The notes: generated by a model from the letters alone, not told the origin. 26,156 bases of DNA from an uncultured Candidatus Melainabacteria bacterium (GCA_934693235.1 CAKUUY010000024.1:1-26156); one strand, 5' to 3'; positions 1 through 8,149 are shown, numbered from the stretch's first letter. Program-made: numbers and translations.

Positions 1-199
1 TACATTTTAAACCAAACCGCTAAAGAAAAAATCTTGTCGCAACCCCGAATAAGTGTCTGGACATAACAAGCTTACAAATATATAATAACGTTTTTTTTCA
101 AACTTTTCACCACTCTTGAGAATAACTTTTTGTATATTTAACTAATATATAAGAACTAATTCAAAAGAACTAGTCAATATATAAAAAAGCAACAAAAAA
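1..199. other. AT-rich flank with no recognised gene
   Basis: This stretch lies downstream of the tRNA gene on the minus strand. I see no convincing open frame on either strand and no strong hairpin. Runs of A and T next to the tRNA (T-rich on the minus strand just after position 200) could end its transcript. A gene outside the window could end here. Confidence 0.4.
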
Positions 200-271
200 G
201 CGGAAGACGAGACTCGAACTCGCAACAGCCTGCTTGGAAGGCAGGTACTCTAGCCATTGAGTTACTTCCGC
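200..271 (-). tRNA. tRNA-Gly(TCC)
   Basis: Read on the minus strand, the 72 bases fold as a complete cloverleaf. The acceptor stem is GCGGAAG/CTTCCGC, the D stem ACTC/GAGT, the anticodon stem CCTGC/GCAGG with loop CTTCCAA (anticodon TCC, glycine), and the T arm has loop TTCGAGT. The 3' CCA is not encoded, since the bases after the acceptor stem are T-rich, so a CCA-adding enzyme must finish it. A single tRNA gene stands here, divergent from mscS. Confidence 0.95.
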
Positions 272-279
272 ATACCTAT

Positions 280-307
280 ATATTAATATAAAAATATTTT
301 TTTGCAA
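280..307 (-). promoter_or_regulatory. Putative tRNA-Gly promoter
   Basis: On the minus strand there is TTGCAA (307-302), a 16-base spacer, then TAATAT (285-280). Transcription would start about at the tRNA 5' end. The TTGCAA box is its own reverse complement, so the same six bases can act as a -35 for mscS on the other strand. Confidence 0.4.
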
Positions 308-328
308 CATTTATTTTTTTGTTATACT
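302..328 (+). promoter_or_regulatory. Putative mscS promoter
   Basis: TTGCAA (302-307) and TATACT (323-328) are separated by 15 bases, shorter than the ideal 17, so this is a weak to moderate sigma-70 type match. It precedes the AGGAG ribosome site at 344-348. Confidence 0.35.
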
Positions 329-355
329 TACATTATTAAAATTAGGAGATTATGT

Positions 356-1204
356 ATGCTAGAACAAATGGCTGTAAATGCAGATAACATCAATAAAGTT
401 TTTTCTACATTCAAAGTAACAATGTTCCTTGGAATTATCATAAATATCATTATTATTTCAGTACTTTTCAAACTTACTGACATGTTTATAAACAAACTTA
501 AAGCAAAATTTGTTAACCCCGACAATTCTGCAACTTTAGTGCATGTTTTCCCAATACTTGAACGAGTTATCAAAACTCTTATATTTTTCTTTGTAGCTGC
601 ATCATTTTTGCAAAGTCATGGTTATTCTCTAACTTCACTTATTGCAGGATTCGGAATTACGGGATTGGCAGTCGGTTTTGCTGCACAACAAACAATTGCA
701 TCTATGTTCGGAACACTAGCAATTTTAACGGATAAAGTTTTTAAAATCGGCGATTATATAAGAGTAAACAATATTGAGGGAACTGTAGAAAATATCACAT
801 TACACTCAACAAAAGTTCGTACACTTGATAATTTTATGGTGACAATTCCGAACAGTATAATCGATTCAAACATCGTTGAGAATATTTCTCGTGCTAAAAA
901 ACGTAAAATCCAAGCAGTTTTTGGAATTACATACGACACAAGCGAAGAAAAAATCCAAAAAGCGATTACAATCATTAAATCTGTTATGAAATCTCGACAT
1001 GATGTTACGCAAGATTTTAGAGTTAATCTTGACACACTGGACAGCAGTTCTATCAACATAAAATTATTCGGATACGTAAAAACATCTTCTATCATCACAC
1101 TTGAAAAAGTTCGTGGAGAAATCTTATTTGAAATAGTAAAACTGTTCAGAACAGAGGAAATTGAATTTGCGTTCCCTTCACAAACAGTTTATATGGCAAA
1201 ATAA
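356..1204 (+). CDS. mscS: Small-conductance mechanosensitive channel MscS
   Basis: Inner-membrane channel that opens under membrane tension and releases solutes after hypo-osmotic shock. I place the start at ATG 356, giving 282 aa, because AGGAG (344-348) sits 7 bases upstream; an in-frame TTG at 302 has no ribosome site. The protein has an N-terminal membrane segment, a second near the middle of its first half, and the glycine/alanine-rich pore helix with AGFGITGLAVGFAAQQT. The beta domain follows with the typical RTLDNFMVTIPNS stretch. Length matches E. coli MscS (286 aa). rlmH begins 2 bases after the stop, so the two are probably co-transcribed. Family assignment is firm; gating properties are not predictable. 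Confidence 0.93.
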   Translation: MLEQMAVNADNINKVFSTFKVTMFLGIIINIIIISVLFKLTDMFINKLKAKFVNPDNSATLVHVFPILERVIKTLIFFFVAASFLQSHGYSLTSLIAGFGITGLAVGFAAQQTIASMFGTLAILTDKVFKIGDYIRVNNIEGTVENITLHSTKVRTLDNFMVTIPNSIIDSNIVENISRAKKRKIQAVFGITYDTSEEKIQKAITIIKSVMKSRHDVTQDFRVNLDTLDSSSINIKLFGYVKTSSIITLEKVRGEILFEIVKLFRTEEIEFAFPSQTVYMAK

Positions 1205-1206
1205 AA

Positions 1207-1677
1207 ATGAACATAAAAATTATTGCACTAGGAAAAATTAAAGAAAAATTTTTAAAAGACGGAATTAATGAATTTTTAAAACGCCTAACTCCTTATGCTT
1301 CTGTTGAAATAATAGAACTTTCTGCAATCGCAATAAAAGACGAAAACTTGACAGCAAGAATTTTAGAACAAGAGGGAGAAAAAATCCTTGCTCACATAAA
1401 ACCTCAATCCTACGTAATAACAATGGAAATCAAAGGTAAAATGTTTTCATCCGAAGAATTTGCACAAAAAATCGAAGATTTGACTAACGATGGAACAAGC
1501 GAAATAGTTTTTGTAATCGGTTCATCTTGTGGGATTTCTCCTTTAATATCAGCAAGAGCAAATTTAAAAATGAGCATGTCAAAGATGACATTTTTGCACC
1601 AATTTGCAAGATTATTACTGGTTGAACAAATCTATAGAGCTTTCAAAATAATAAAAGGCGAAACATATCATAAATAA
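1207..1677 (+). CDS. rlmH: 23S rRNA pseudouridine-1915 N3-methyltransferase RlmH
   Basis: SPOUT-class methyltransferase that methylates pseudouridine 1915 of 23S rRNA on assembled ribosomes, using S-adenosylmethionine. The 156-aa length is typical. The knotted cofactor site is seen as VIGSSCGIS (about 103-111), followed by the signature MTFLHQFARLLLVEQIYRA (127-145) and the C-terminal Y-H-K (154-156). The SSCG in the loop departs from the more common G-[GP]-x-G. No Shine-Dalgarno site is visible; the start lies 2 bases after the mscS stop, so translation probably depends on coupling to mscS. I see no clear terminator after the stop. Confidence 0.93.
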   Translation: MNIKIIALGKIKEKFLKDGINEFLKRLTPYASVEIIELSAIAIKDENLTARILEQEGEKILAHIKPQSYVITMEIKGKMFSSEEFAQKIEDLTNDGTSEIVFVIGSSCGISPLISARANLKMSMSKMTFLHQFARLLLVEQIYRAFKIIKGETYHK

Positions 1678-1855
1678 ACAGTCTTTTAATTTTTTTCATT
1701 TTCTGCACTCCAAAACTCAAACTTCTACATTATCAATTACGTTTTAAAACTTTTTAGTATATTTTTTACTTTTTTCAACTTCACAATTTTCATCTGTTTG
1801 GCTTAATTAAAATTTTTAAATATATGTTACAATCTTCCGAAAAGGAGAAATTATT

Positions 1856-3580
1856 ATGAAAAATTTTGAATTTAATCTTTCTATGGAAGAACTTGAAATG
1901 CGTACTGACAAAGATCATCTTATGACTAAAAAGATGTTAAAATGTGATGCTCCGGAATACTTGGAACTTGCGGATGACGATAAAGAAACTCTTAAACACC
2001 TTGTAAAAGCAGCATACATTCTAGAAAAAATCAACATGCAAATAGATTGCCACCATAACCTTGAATTTAAGGCATTTCTTGAAGAAGAAATTAAAAAAGG
2101 TAACAAACAAGCAGAATTGACTAAAATCTTGTTTGATGCTCAAAAAGGAATTAATGCAATCGACACAATGTCTAATAAAATTAATCTTGCCAAAGGAATA
2201 ACAGAAAAACTTGGAAAAGGTGTTTATCCGGAAAATTTATCTAAAGAAGAATTCCATCAAATTCTAACCAAAATGATTAATAATGGCAAAATTGAAGAGG
2301 TTAAGAAAATTTTGACCCAACGCTCTGTTGTCGAAAGAAATGGCGACGAACTTGTTGGAATTGACTATATCGACAAATTCAAAGAAGATTTTACAAAAAT
2401 GGCAGATGAAATTGATAAGGCTGCAGAAACATCGACTAACGCTGATTTTGCCGAATACTTGAAACTTCAAGCAAAAGCACTTCGCATAGCTGATCCGATG
2501 TTAGATGCTTATGCAGACAAAAAATGGGCAACTTTACAAGACACTCCGCTTGAATTTACAATCACAAGAGAAAATTACGAAGATGAAATGACAGGCACTA
2601 TTGTTGAAAACAAAGAGCTTTCAGCTTTGTTAGAAAAACATGGAATTAAAGCGACACCAAAAGACTTTTTGGGAGGTAGAGTTGGAATAGTAAACAAAAA
2701 AGGCACAGAAGCATTAATGGCAATTAAACAATATCTTCCGACACTTGCTAAAAATATGCCATTTGCAAATGAATATGAACAAAATATTTCTCCGGATAAA
2801 GACACAAAACAAACAATGGTTGATGTCGATTTAGTTGCTGTTTGCGGGGATGTTGGAGCGTATAGAGGAGGAATTACTCTTGCTGAAAATCTTCCAAACG
2901 ACGACAAATTGTCACTTACAATCGGCGGTGGAAGAAGAAATGTTTACCACAGACAAATCCGTTTTATCAGCGATACTAAAAAACTTCAAGAAAGATTAGA
3001 TGAAATTCTCGATAAAGAACAACACAAATATTATCTTGATGAAGCTGACCACTGGTTTACAATCGGTCATGAAAATGCACACTCACTTGGTCCTAAAAAA
3101 GCTTGTGAAACACTAGGGAAATACAGAAATATTATTGAAGAAAACAAAGCTGATATGGGTTCTTTGGCATTTGTTGATTTGTTAACAGAATTAGGAATGT
3201 ACTCTGAAGAACAACGAAAACAAATCATTGTCACAACTATTACAGACAATTTCTTAAAATCAAAACCTACAATGAGCCAAGCTCACAGAGTTCGTACCGT
3301 TATGCAAAATAAATATTTTTCAGAACGTGGAGCTTATGACATTATTGGCGGAAAAATTCACGTTAACATTAACAAAGTTGTTCCTATTGCAAAAGAAATG
3401 CTTTCTGAAATTATCCGAATTCAAATTGATGGAGAATTCGAAAAAGCAGAAAAATACGTTCTTGACAATTTTGTTTGGACTGACAATCTGGAATTGATTG
3501 CACAAAAATTGCAAAAAATCAGCAAGACATTGAACGGACGCACGGAATCAGAACTTGCTGAAAAGTTATTGAACGAATAA
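1856..3580 (+). CDS. M49-like (dipeptidyl peptidase III family) zinc metallopeptidase
   Basis: Likely cytosolic zinc peptidase of 574 aa, with no signal peptide. Zinc site: HENAH at 405-409, in the context TIGHENAHSLGP, with E429 in EENKAD (428-433) as the expected third ligand. This copies the M49 arrangement, in which the human enzyme has HELLGH and EECRAE. The segment around GDVGAYRGG and ENLPNDD also resembles bacterial members. The motif is the five-residue HExxH rather than the classical six-residue HExxxH. The first 200 residues are helical and highly charged, without a recognised domain. Start at ATG 1856 with AGGAG at 1843-1847. The gene appears monocistronic. The substrate is unknown; cleavage of dipeptides from oligopeptides is inferred from the family. 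Confidence 0.78.
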   Translation: MKNFEFNLSMEELEMRTDKDHLMTKKMLKCDAPEYLELADDDKETLKHLVKAAYILEKINMQIDCHHNLEFKAFLEEEIKKGNKQAELTKILFDAQKGINAIDTMSNKINLAKGITEKLGKGVYPENLSKEEFHQILTKMINNGKIEEVKKILTQRSVVERNGDELVGIDYIDKFKEDFTKMADEIDKAAETSTNADFAEYLKLQAKALRIADPMLDAYADKKWATLQDTPLEFTITRENYEDEMTGTIVENKELSALLEKHGIKATPKDFLGGRVGIVNKKGTEALMAIKQYLPTLAKNMPFANEYEQNISPDKDTKQTMVDVDLVAVCGDVGAYRGGITLAENLPNDDKLSLTIGGGRRNVYHRQIRFISDTKKLQERLDEILDKEQHKYYLDEADHWFTIGHENAHSLGPKKACETLGKYRNIIEENKADMGSLAFVDLLTELGMYSEEQRKQIIVTTITDNFLKSKPTMSQAHRVRTVMQNKYFSERGAYDIIGGKIHVNINKVVPIAKEMLSEIIRIQIDGEFEKAEKYVLDNFVWTDNLELIAQKLQKISKTLNGRTESELAEKLLNE

Positions 3581-3605
3581 GAAACAAAACAATACAACTA
3601 TAAAT

Positions 3606-3641
3606 AAAAAGGAGAAGTTAAATTTATAACTTCTCCTTTTT
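3606..3641. terminator. Bidirectional intrinsic terminator
   Basis: A perfect 15-base inverted repeat (AAAAAGGAGAAGTTA at 3606-3620, its complement at 3627-3641) with a 6-base loop. The A-run on one side becomes the U-run on the other strand. It sits between two convergent genes and can serve both. Confidence 0.9.
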
Positions 3642-3659
3642 ATTAAAAAACACTTCTTC

Positions 3660-4304
3660 CTAAATAGCTACAGAAAGAGTTTCCAATTTTAATTCAATTG
3701 GTTTTTCTTCTAACACTTCTGCTTGAAGAGCTTTAGCCTCCATTACTTTCGGTGCTACTGGTTTGTGAACTGTTGCTTTAGGAGTAACCGCTTTTGGTTT
3801 TTGCGCTACGTAAGCACCTTGTCTAACCTTTGCAACAACAGGATCCGGAGTATGTTTTTGTCTGTTAACATCAGTCATAATCTTGCTAACAAAACGTCTT
3901 GTTTCTCCATAAGGCGGAACTGATCTGTATTTTTTTACGTTTCCAGGACCTGCATTATAAGCGGCTAAAGCCAATTCTACAGAGCCAAACATATTATACA
4001 TTTTCTTATAATATGTAATTCCGGCTTTAATGTTGTCATTCAAAGAATAAGGATTATATCCCATTCTTCTAGCTGTTGAAGGCATCAATTGAAACACTCC
4101 AACTGCTCCATGTGAACTTCTTGCTTCGTGACGAAATCCTGATTCAGTACGCGCGATACTAAGCGCAATTGCAGGATCAACGCCCATTTCAATAGCGTGT
4201 TTGACTATTGTTGCTTTTACTGAATTTACGTCTGATGCCTGACATTGTGCATGACAAAGAAGCATACACGTAAGTGTAAAAGTTAAAACTAATAGTTTTC
4301 TCAA
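3660..4304 (-). CDS. Secreted lytic transglycosylase, SLT/GH23 family
   Basis: Cleaves the glycan strands of peptidoglycan, leaving 1,6-anhydro-muramyl ends, in the periplasm. The 214-aa protein has a signal peptide (hydrophobic 4-17, likely cleavage after CQA, about residue 23). The SLT domain follows with catalytic E54 in TESGF, then GAVGVFQLMPSTARRMG and the AAYNAGPG motif. The last 70 residues are Lys/Pro/Ala/Val-rich and low complexity, perhaps a wall-spanning or binding tail. The start is a TTG at 4304, supported by AGAGGA 7 bases upstream; the next ATG would delete half of the signal peptide. It stands alone, facing away from mtaP, with its own good promoter about 100 bases upstream. 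Confidence 0.9.
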   Translation of the reverse strand: MRKLLVLTFTLTCMLLCHAQCQASDVNSVKATIVKHAIEMGVDPAIALSIARTESGFRHEARSSHGAVGVFQLMPSTARRMGYNPYSLNDNIKAGITYYKKMYNMFGSVELALAAYNAGPGNVKKYRSVPPYGETRRFVSKIMTDVNRQKHTPDPVVAKVRQGAYVAQKPKAVTPKATVHKPVAPKVMEAKALQAEVLEEKPIELKLETLSVAI

Positions 4305-4645
4305 AATGTAATCCTCTGTATTGTAAATTGAAATCCTTAAAAATTTCCTAACGACCCGTTTCTACAACAAAGTCAAAAACTTCTAAAGATGATTTATATG
4401 ACTATTATATTACAAAAAAATCAAATTTCAACCCCCATTGGGAAACAAACAAAAACAAAGAATAGCTCAAATTCACTATTTTCAACTCTTTAAGTGTAAT
4501 TGTAACAATTGTTAAGCAAGTTGACTTTTTCCTCATTTTTGCAATATTTTTAAATTTTATACTTTATTTTTTGTTATATTTTTTATTTTTCTTTTTTATG
4601 ATACTATTGTTTTAACTATTGTTATAAATATGAGAGGAAAATACT
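4305..4645. other. Divergent intergenic region between the transglycosylase and mtaP genes
   Basis: These 341 bases hold no open frame I can support. They contain the transglycosylase promoter (4404-4431), a 12-base perfect palindrome TAACAATTGTTA at 4503-4514, and a TTGACT at 4521-4526 that may be the -35 of the mtaP promoter, with TATTTT at 4545-4550. The rest is T-rich. Confidence 0.5.
4404..4431 (-). promoter_or_regulatory. Transglycosylase gene promoter
   Basis: On the minus strand TTGAAA (4431-4426), 16 bases, then a perfect TATAAT (4409-4404). The predicted start of transcription near 4397 leaves a leader of roughly 90 bases before the TTG start. Confidence 0.6.
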
Positions 4646-5449
4646 ATGGAAAAGAAAAAATTAGCTGATATCGGTGTTTTTGGCGGTTCAGGTTTTTACA
4701 AATTTTTAGACAACATTGAAGAAGTTAGAGTTGAAACTCCATACGGAATGCCTAGTGACAGCTTATTCATCGGCACAGTTGGAGAACACAAAGTTGCATT
4801 TATGCCTAGACATGGCAGAAACCACACTATTTTACCTCATTTAATCAACTATAGAGCTAACGTTTGGGCTATGAAATCAGTTGGTTGCGAAAGAGTTATT
4901 TCACCTTGTGCAGCAGGTAGCTTACAAAAACACGTTAAACCGGGAGATTTCGTAATTTGTGATCAATTTGTTGATTGGACTGACGGAAGGAAGTCAACTT
5001 TCTTTGAAGGACCAATTGTAACTCACCCATCAGCAGCAGAAACTTATTGTCCGGAATTGAGAGAACTTGCAAGCAAAACGGCAAAAGAACTTGGCATTTC
5101 TGTTCACGAAAACGGAACTGTTGTTGTAATCAACGGTCCAAGATTTTCAACAAAAGCAGAATCCAAATTCTTTACTAACCAAGGTTGGGAAGTAATCAAT
5201 ATGACTGCATTTCCTGAAGCTTACCTAGTAAAAGAAATGGATATGTGTCCATTGAATATTTCTCTAATCACTGACTATGACGCAGGTTTAGTCGGAGATG
5301 TACCTCCGGTTTCTCATCACGAGGTTATTGAAGTATTCAATTCAAATGTTACACACTTGAAAGAATTACTCTTCAAGATGATTGAAAACATTCCTGCTTC
5401 AAGAGAAAATTGTTCTTGCGCAAACACTAAAAAATCATCTCAATTATAA
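4646..5449 (+). CDS. mtaP: 5'-methylthioadenosine phosphorylase
   Basis: Phosphorolysis of 5'-methylthioadenosine to adenine and methylthioribose-1-phosphate, the salvage step after polyamine or homoserine-lactone synthesis. 267 aa, the usual length. Visible motifs: phosphate-binding GGSGFY (13-18), PRHGRNHT (54-61), GPRFSTKAES (164-173), NMTAFPE (185-191) and TDYD (209-212). The Asp residues of TDYD contact the 6-amino group in human MTAP and favour adenine over hypoxanthine nucleosides. The tail with NCSC is not conserved in the family. GAGAGG at 4632-4637 sets the start. The yggT-like gene follows 17 bases later. I see no other methionine-salvage genes here. Confidence 0.9.
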   Translation: MEKKKLADIGVFGGSGFYKFLDNIEEVRVETPYGMPSDSLFIGTVGEHKVAFMPRHGRNHTILPHLINYRANVWAMKSVGCERVISPCAAGSLQKHVKPGDFVICDQFVDWTDGRKSTFFEGPIVTHPSAAETYCPELRELASKTAKELGISVHENGTVVVINGPRFSTKAESKFFTNQGWEVINMTAFPEAYLVKEMDMCPLNISLITDYDAGLVGDVPPVSHHEVIEVFNSNVTHLKELLFKMIENIPASRENCSCANTKKSSQL

Positions 5450-5466
5450 TTTGAATAGGTATAAAA

Positions 5467-5736
5467 ATGATAAATAACTTAATTTTTGTAGTAAACAACT
5501 TTTTTCAAATATTTTTCTGGCTAATTCTTGTCAGATGTTTGCTAAGTTTTGTTCCAAGTATCGACTGGTACAAACAACCTTTTGTGGCAATTAGGGACGT
5601 AACAGATTTATATCTGAATTTGTTTAGACGAATTGTTCCTCCTATTAACGGGTTGGATTTTTCTCCAATAATTGCTGTTATTGCGCTACAAATTTTGAAT
5701 TACATAATTATTTTTGTTTTGCTAATGTTCAAATAG
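5467..5736 (+). CDS. YggT/Ycf19 family membrane protein
   Basis: Small inner-membrane protein of 89 aa with two hydrophobic segments (about 5-27 and 68-88). Between them lies the YggT signature RDVTDLYLNLFRRIVPP, followed by GLDFSPIIA. The family is found in cyanobacteria, chloroplasts (Ycf19) and many bacteria and has been linked to membrane organisation and cell division; its molecular role is not settled. It follows mtaP by 17 bases, so probably one transcript. The ribosome site is weak (TAGGT). A short inverted repeat, TTGCTA/TAGCAA, surrounds the stop codon, and the next gene converges 17 bases away. Confidence 0.85.
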   Translation: MINNLIFVVNNFFQIFFWLILVRCLLSFVPSIDWYKQPFVAIRDVTDLYLNLFRRIVPPINGLDFSPIIAVIALQILNYIIIFVLLMFK

Positions 5737-5753
5737 CAACAATTCAAAACATA

Positions 5754-6746
5754 TTAATACAGAGGCTCATTGTACTTGTCAAACAGGTTAAGAGCCTTTT
5801 GTATTTTGTCTCTGTGCGGAGTCTTATGATTTTGAATTTTTGTTTGTAAATTATCCATCAATGATTTCAAATCTTTATCAGAATTTCTATGAACTAATTT
5901 CTTTAAATATTTTAAAACAACTTTATCATCAACAAAATTAGGAAACTTTGTACATCCCCCCACATCATAAAGTTTATCATTTATCATGACATTTGAGACA
6001 TCCATGTAAAAAATCTTGAATAATCTTTCAAAATCAATAGGAGTGGTCGTCGGATGAATATCTTTGTCAACAAATTCTGTAATCGCGTAGCCACTATCAA
6101 CATCAGAGATATAATGGCGAGTAAATTGTGTTTTATCCATTTTGTGTCCGATTACTTTCTTTAGAAAAGTCCAAAAATTAGTCTCAGCATAGCAACCTTG
6201 AGTTTTTGAAAGAGATTTTATTGGCGATTGTATATTATGAAAGATCTTAAATGCCTTGTCATGCATTAATTTTTCACCATTACGGGTAAATGACATTTTA
6301 AAAACATTCCCCCAACAACCTTTATCAACAAAAGAAAGTTTTGCTTTCACTCCTTTAGGCACAATGCCTTTCAGTGTCTTATTCAAAAACTTTGACATAT
6401 CAGCTTCTATTAATTTTAATTCTTCCGGGTCTAAATCCGAAAAACTCACTTGAATTACATTGTCTTTTTTACATTGTTTGTAAAAAGCTCTAATAAATTT
6501 TGCAGTATTTGCAAGGCCTTTTTGGACTCCTTTAAGCTTTTCAGCTCGTTCTGATTTATCAAACAGTTCAATTATTTCATGTGGCAAATTGCCGATAATT
6601 TTACTTTTTGCTTCCGGCACAAAACTATAATAGGTAGAATAATTATAATTCTTCCTGAAAATATTTTTCAACCTGCTCGGGTAGCATTTTTCAAAATTTA
6701 CACTTGGAACTTTACCTAACATATCTTGAACAACTTCTGTAAACAT
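5754..6746 (-). CDS. Uncharacterised protein with degenerate protein-kinase-like motifs
   Basis: 330 aa, no signal peptide or membrane segment. I do not recognise a named family. From residue 138 the order of motifs recalls a kinase fold: KGCWGNVF (142-149) like a glycine-rich loop; AFKIF with K167 like the ATP-binding lysine; CYAETNFW with E188 like the helix-C glutamate; AITEFVD (221-227) like the hinge; MDVSNVMI with N252; and DVGG (261-264) in the DFG position. The HRD catalytic aspartate is not where expected: five residues before N252 there is Y247, while D249 lies three before. It may be a pseudokinase, an effector-type kinase or unrelated. The first 130 residues are basic and helical. 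No good ribosome site precedes ATG 6746; a GGGAG lies 18 bases away. Confidence 0.55.
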   Translation of the reverse strand: MFTEVVQDMLGKVPSVNFEKCYPSRLKNIFRKNYNYSTYYSFVPEAKSKIIGNLPHEIIELFDKSERAEKLKGVQKGLANTAKFIRAFYKQCKKDNVIQVSFSDLDPEELKLIEADMSKFLNKTLKGIVPKGVKAKLSFVDKGCWGNVFKMSFTRNGEKLMHDKAFKIFHNIQSPIKSLSKTQGCYAETNFWTFLKKVIGHKMDKTQFTRHYISDVDSGYAITEFVDKDIHPTTTPIDFERLFKIFYMDVSNVMINDKLYDVGGCTKFPNFVDDKVVLKYLKKLVHRNSDKDLKSLMDNLQTKIQNHKTPHRDKIQKALNLFDKYNEPLY

Positions 6747-6771
6747 TTGAAATTGCTTAATTTTCTCCCAC

Positions 6772-6800
6772 TTGTAAAAAAAGTTTACTTAATATATAAT
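6772..6800 (+). promoter_or_regulatory. trkA promoter, predicted to give a leaderless mRNA
   Basis: TTGTAA (6772-6777), a 17-base spacer and TATAAT (6795-6800). The start codon of trkA begins 8 bases after the -10 box ends, exactly where transcription should start. The only purine-rich bases before it (AGG at 6803-6805) are too close to act as a ribosome site. Confidence 0.7.
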
Positions 6801-6807
6801 TCAGGTT

Positions 6808-8148
6808 ATGAAAATAGTGATTTATGGTGCGACAGAAATCGGTTGCTTACTTGCAACAGAGTTTTTTGAAGACCACGATATAACAATTATCGACAAGGAA
6901 GAAAACAGAAGTGATGAATTCAATAAACTTGATATCAGTTTCGTTCAAGGAAACGCATCTAATATTGACGTTTTAAAAACAGCAGATATCAAAAATGCAG
7001 ACATTTTTATTGCTTGTACTGGAATTGATGAAGCAAATATTGTAGCTTGCCTTTCTGCTAAAAAATTTGGCGGGGTGAGAACAATTTGTTTTGTAAGCCG
7101 AGAAGAATATAAAAAGACTCTTAATTTTGAAAAAAATAATGATAATTTCTGTGACTTCTTTATTGATTACATTATTTGGCCGGAAGAGTTGTTAACTCAA
7201 GATATTTTCAGAATTGTAACCGTAGCACAAGCACTTGATGTTGAAAATTTTGCAGACGGTCGCGCAAGACTTTTGGAATACAAGGTAAAAGAAAATCTTC
7301 CGATTGTCGGTAAAAAGGTTAAAGATTGTGGCTTTACTCAAAATACTTTGATGGTTGGTTTGACAAGAGAAAGTAAATTATTTATTCCAAATGGCGAAAC
7401 AGAAATCAAAGAGGATGATAAGTTAATATTTATGGGAACTTCACACTCTTTAGATATTTTAGCCGGAACGTTTTTCCACGAAAAAGAAATTGTAAAATCA
7501 GTATCAATCATTGGTGGCGGAAATGTTGGTTTAATGCTCGCAAAGTCATTAGAAAGACTTAAAATCAAAACCAAAATTATTGAAAAAAATTACGGACGTT
7601 GTCAATTTTTGGCAGAAGAATTATCTAATACGCTTGTAATAAACGGCGACGGAACAAATTTAAAACTTCTTGATGAAGAAGAAATTGGAAGCGCAGATGT
7701 TGTAATTAGTGTTACAAACAATGACGAAAGAAATTTACTTTGTTCTCTTTTAGCAAAACAATTAGGAGTAAAACGAGTTATTGCAAGAGTTGCCAAAGTA
7801 TTAAACATTCCTCTTTTTGAAAAAGTAGGTATTGATATTGCCGTTTCTCCAAAAAATTCTGCGATTAACGAAGTTAAAAACGACTTACAAGAAAATAACG
7901 TTGATATTCTTGCTACTGTAGAACAAGGACAAGGAGAAGTTCTAGAAATCAACGTTGTTCCAGATTTTAATGACAAAAAAATTATGGATTTAAAATTTCC
8001 GGCTCGCGCAATTATCGGAGTTATTCTGAGAAGAAACAATATTATAATCCCAAAAGGAGATACTCTAATTAATACGGGAGATATTTTGATAATCTTTACA
8101 ACATCCGAAAATGCGACAGAAATTAAAGAATTTTTTAAGGTAAATTAA
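6808..8148 (+). CDS. trkA: Trk potassium uptake regulatory subunit TrkA
   Basis: Cytosolic gating subunit that binds nucleotides and controls the potassium channel TrkH. 446 aa, with the expected duplicated plan: RCK_N domain 1 with GATEIG (7-12) and acidic D31, RCK_C domain about 140-220, RCK_N domain 2 with GGGNVG (236-241), and RCK_C domain to the end. The first Rossmann loop reads GATEIG where GAGEVG is common, so nucleotide binding in domain 1 may differ. trkH begins 1 base after the stop, making a two-gene operon. Its promoter predicts a transcript that begins at the ATG. Confidence 0.95.
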   Translation: MKIVIYGATEIGCLLATEFFEDHDITIIDKEENRSDEFNKLDISFVQGNASNIDVLKTADIKNADIFIACTGIDEANIVACLSAKKFGGVRTICFVSREEYKKTLNFEKNNDNFCDFFIDYIIWPEELLTQDIFRIVTVAQALDVENFADGRARLLEYKVKENLPIVGKKVKDCGFTQNTLMVGLTRESKLFIPNGETEIKEDDKLIFMGTSHSLDILAGTFFHEKEIVKSVSIIGGGNVGLMLAKSLERLKIKTKIIEKNYGRCQFLAEELSNTLVINGDGTNLKLLDEEEIGSADVVISVTNNDERNLLCSLLAKQLGVKRVIARVAKVLNIPLFEKVGIDIAVSPKNSAINEVKNDLQENNVDILATVEQGQGEVLEINVVPDFNDKKIMDLKFPARAIIGVILRRNNIIIPKGDTLINTGDILIIFTTSENATEIKEFFKVN

Positions 8149-8149
8149 T

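Noticed and set aside
1678..1855. Terminator for mscS-rlmH and promoter of the M49 gene
   Set aside because: T-runs are present but no stable hairpin, and the best -10 (TACAAT at 1828-1833) has no -35 at a proper distance, so I list neither.
4646..5449. Methylthioinosine phosphorylase or purine nucleoside phosphorylase instead of MTAP
   Set aside because: NMTAFPE and TDYD match MTAP-type substrate residues better, although mixed specificity cannot be excluded from sequence alone.
7602..8039. Long open frame antisense to trkA
   Set aside because: Shadow of the strongly supported trkA gene; no ribosome site or recognisable domain. The same applies to other antisense frames in mscS, M49, trkH, tolC-like and M16 genes.
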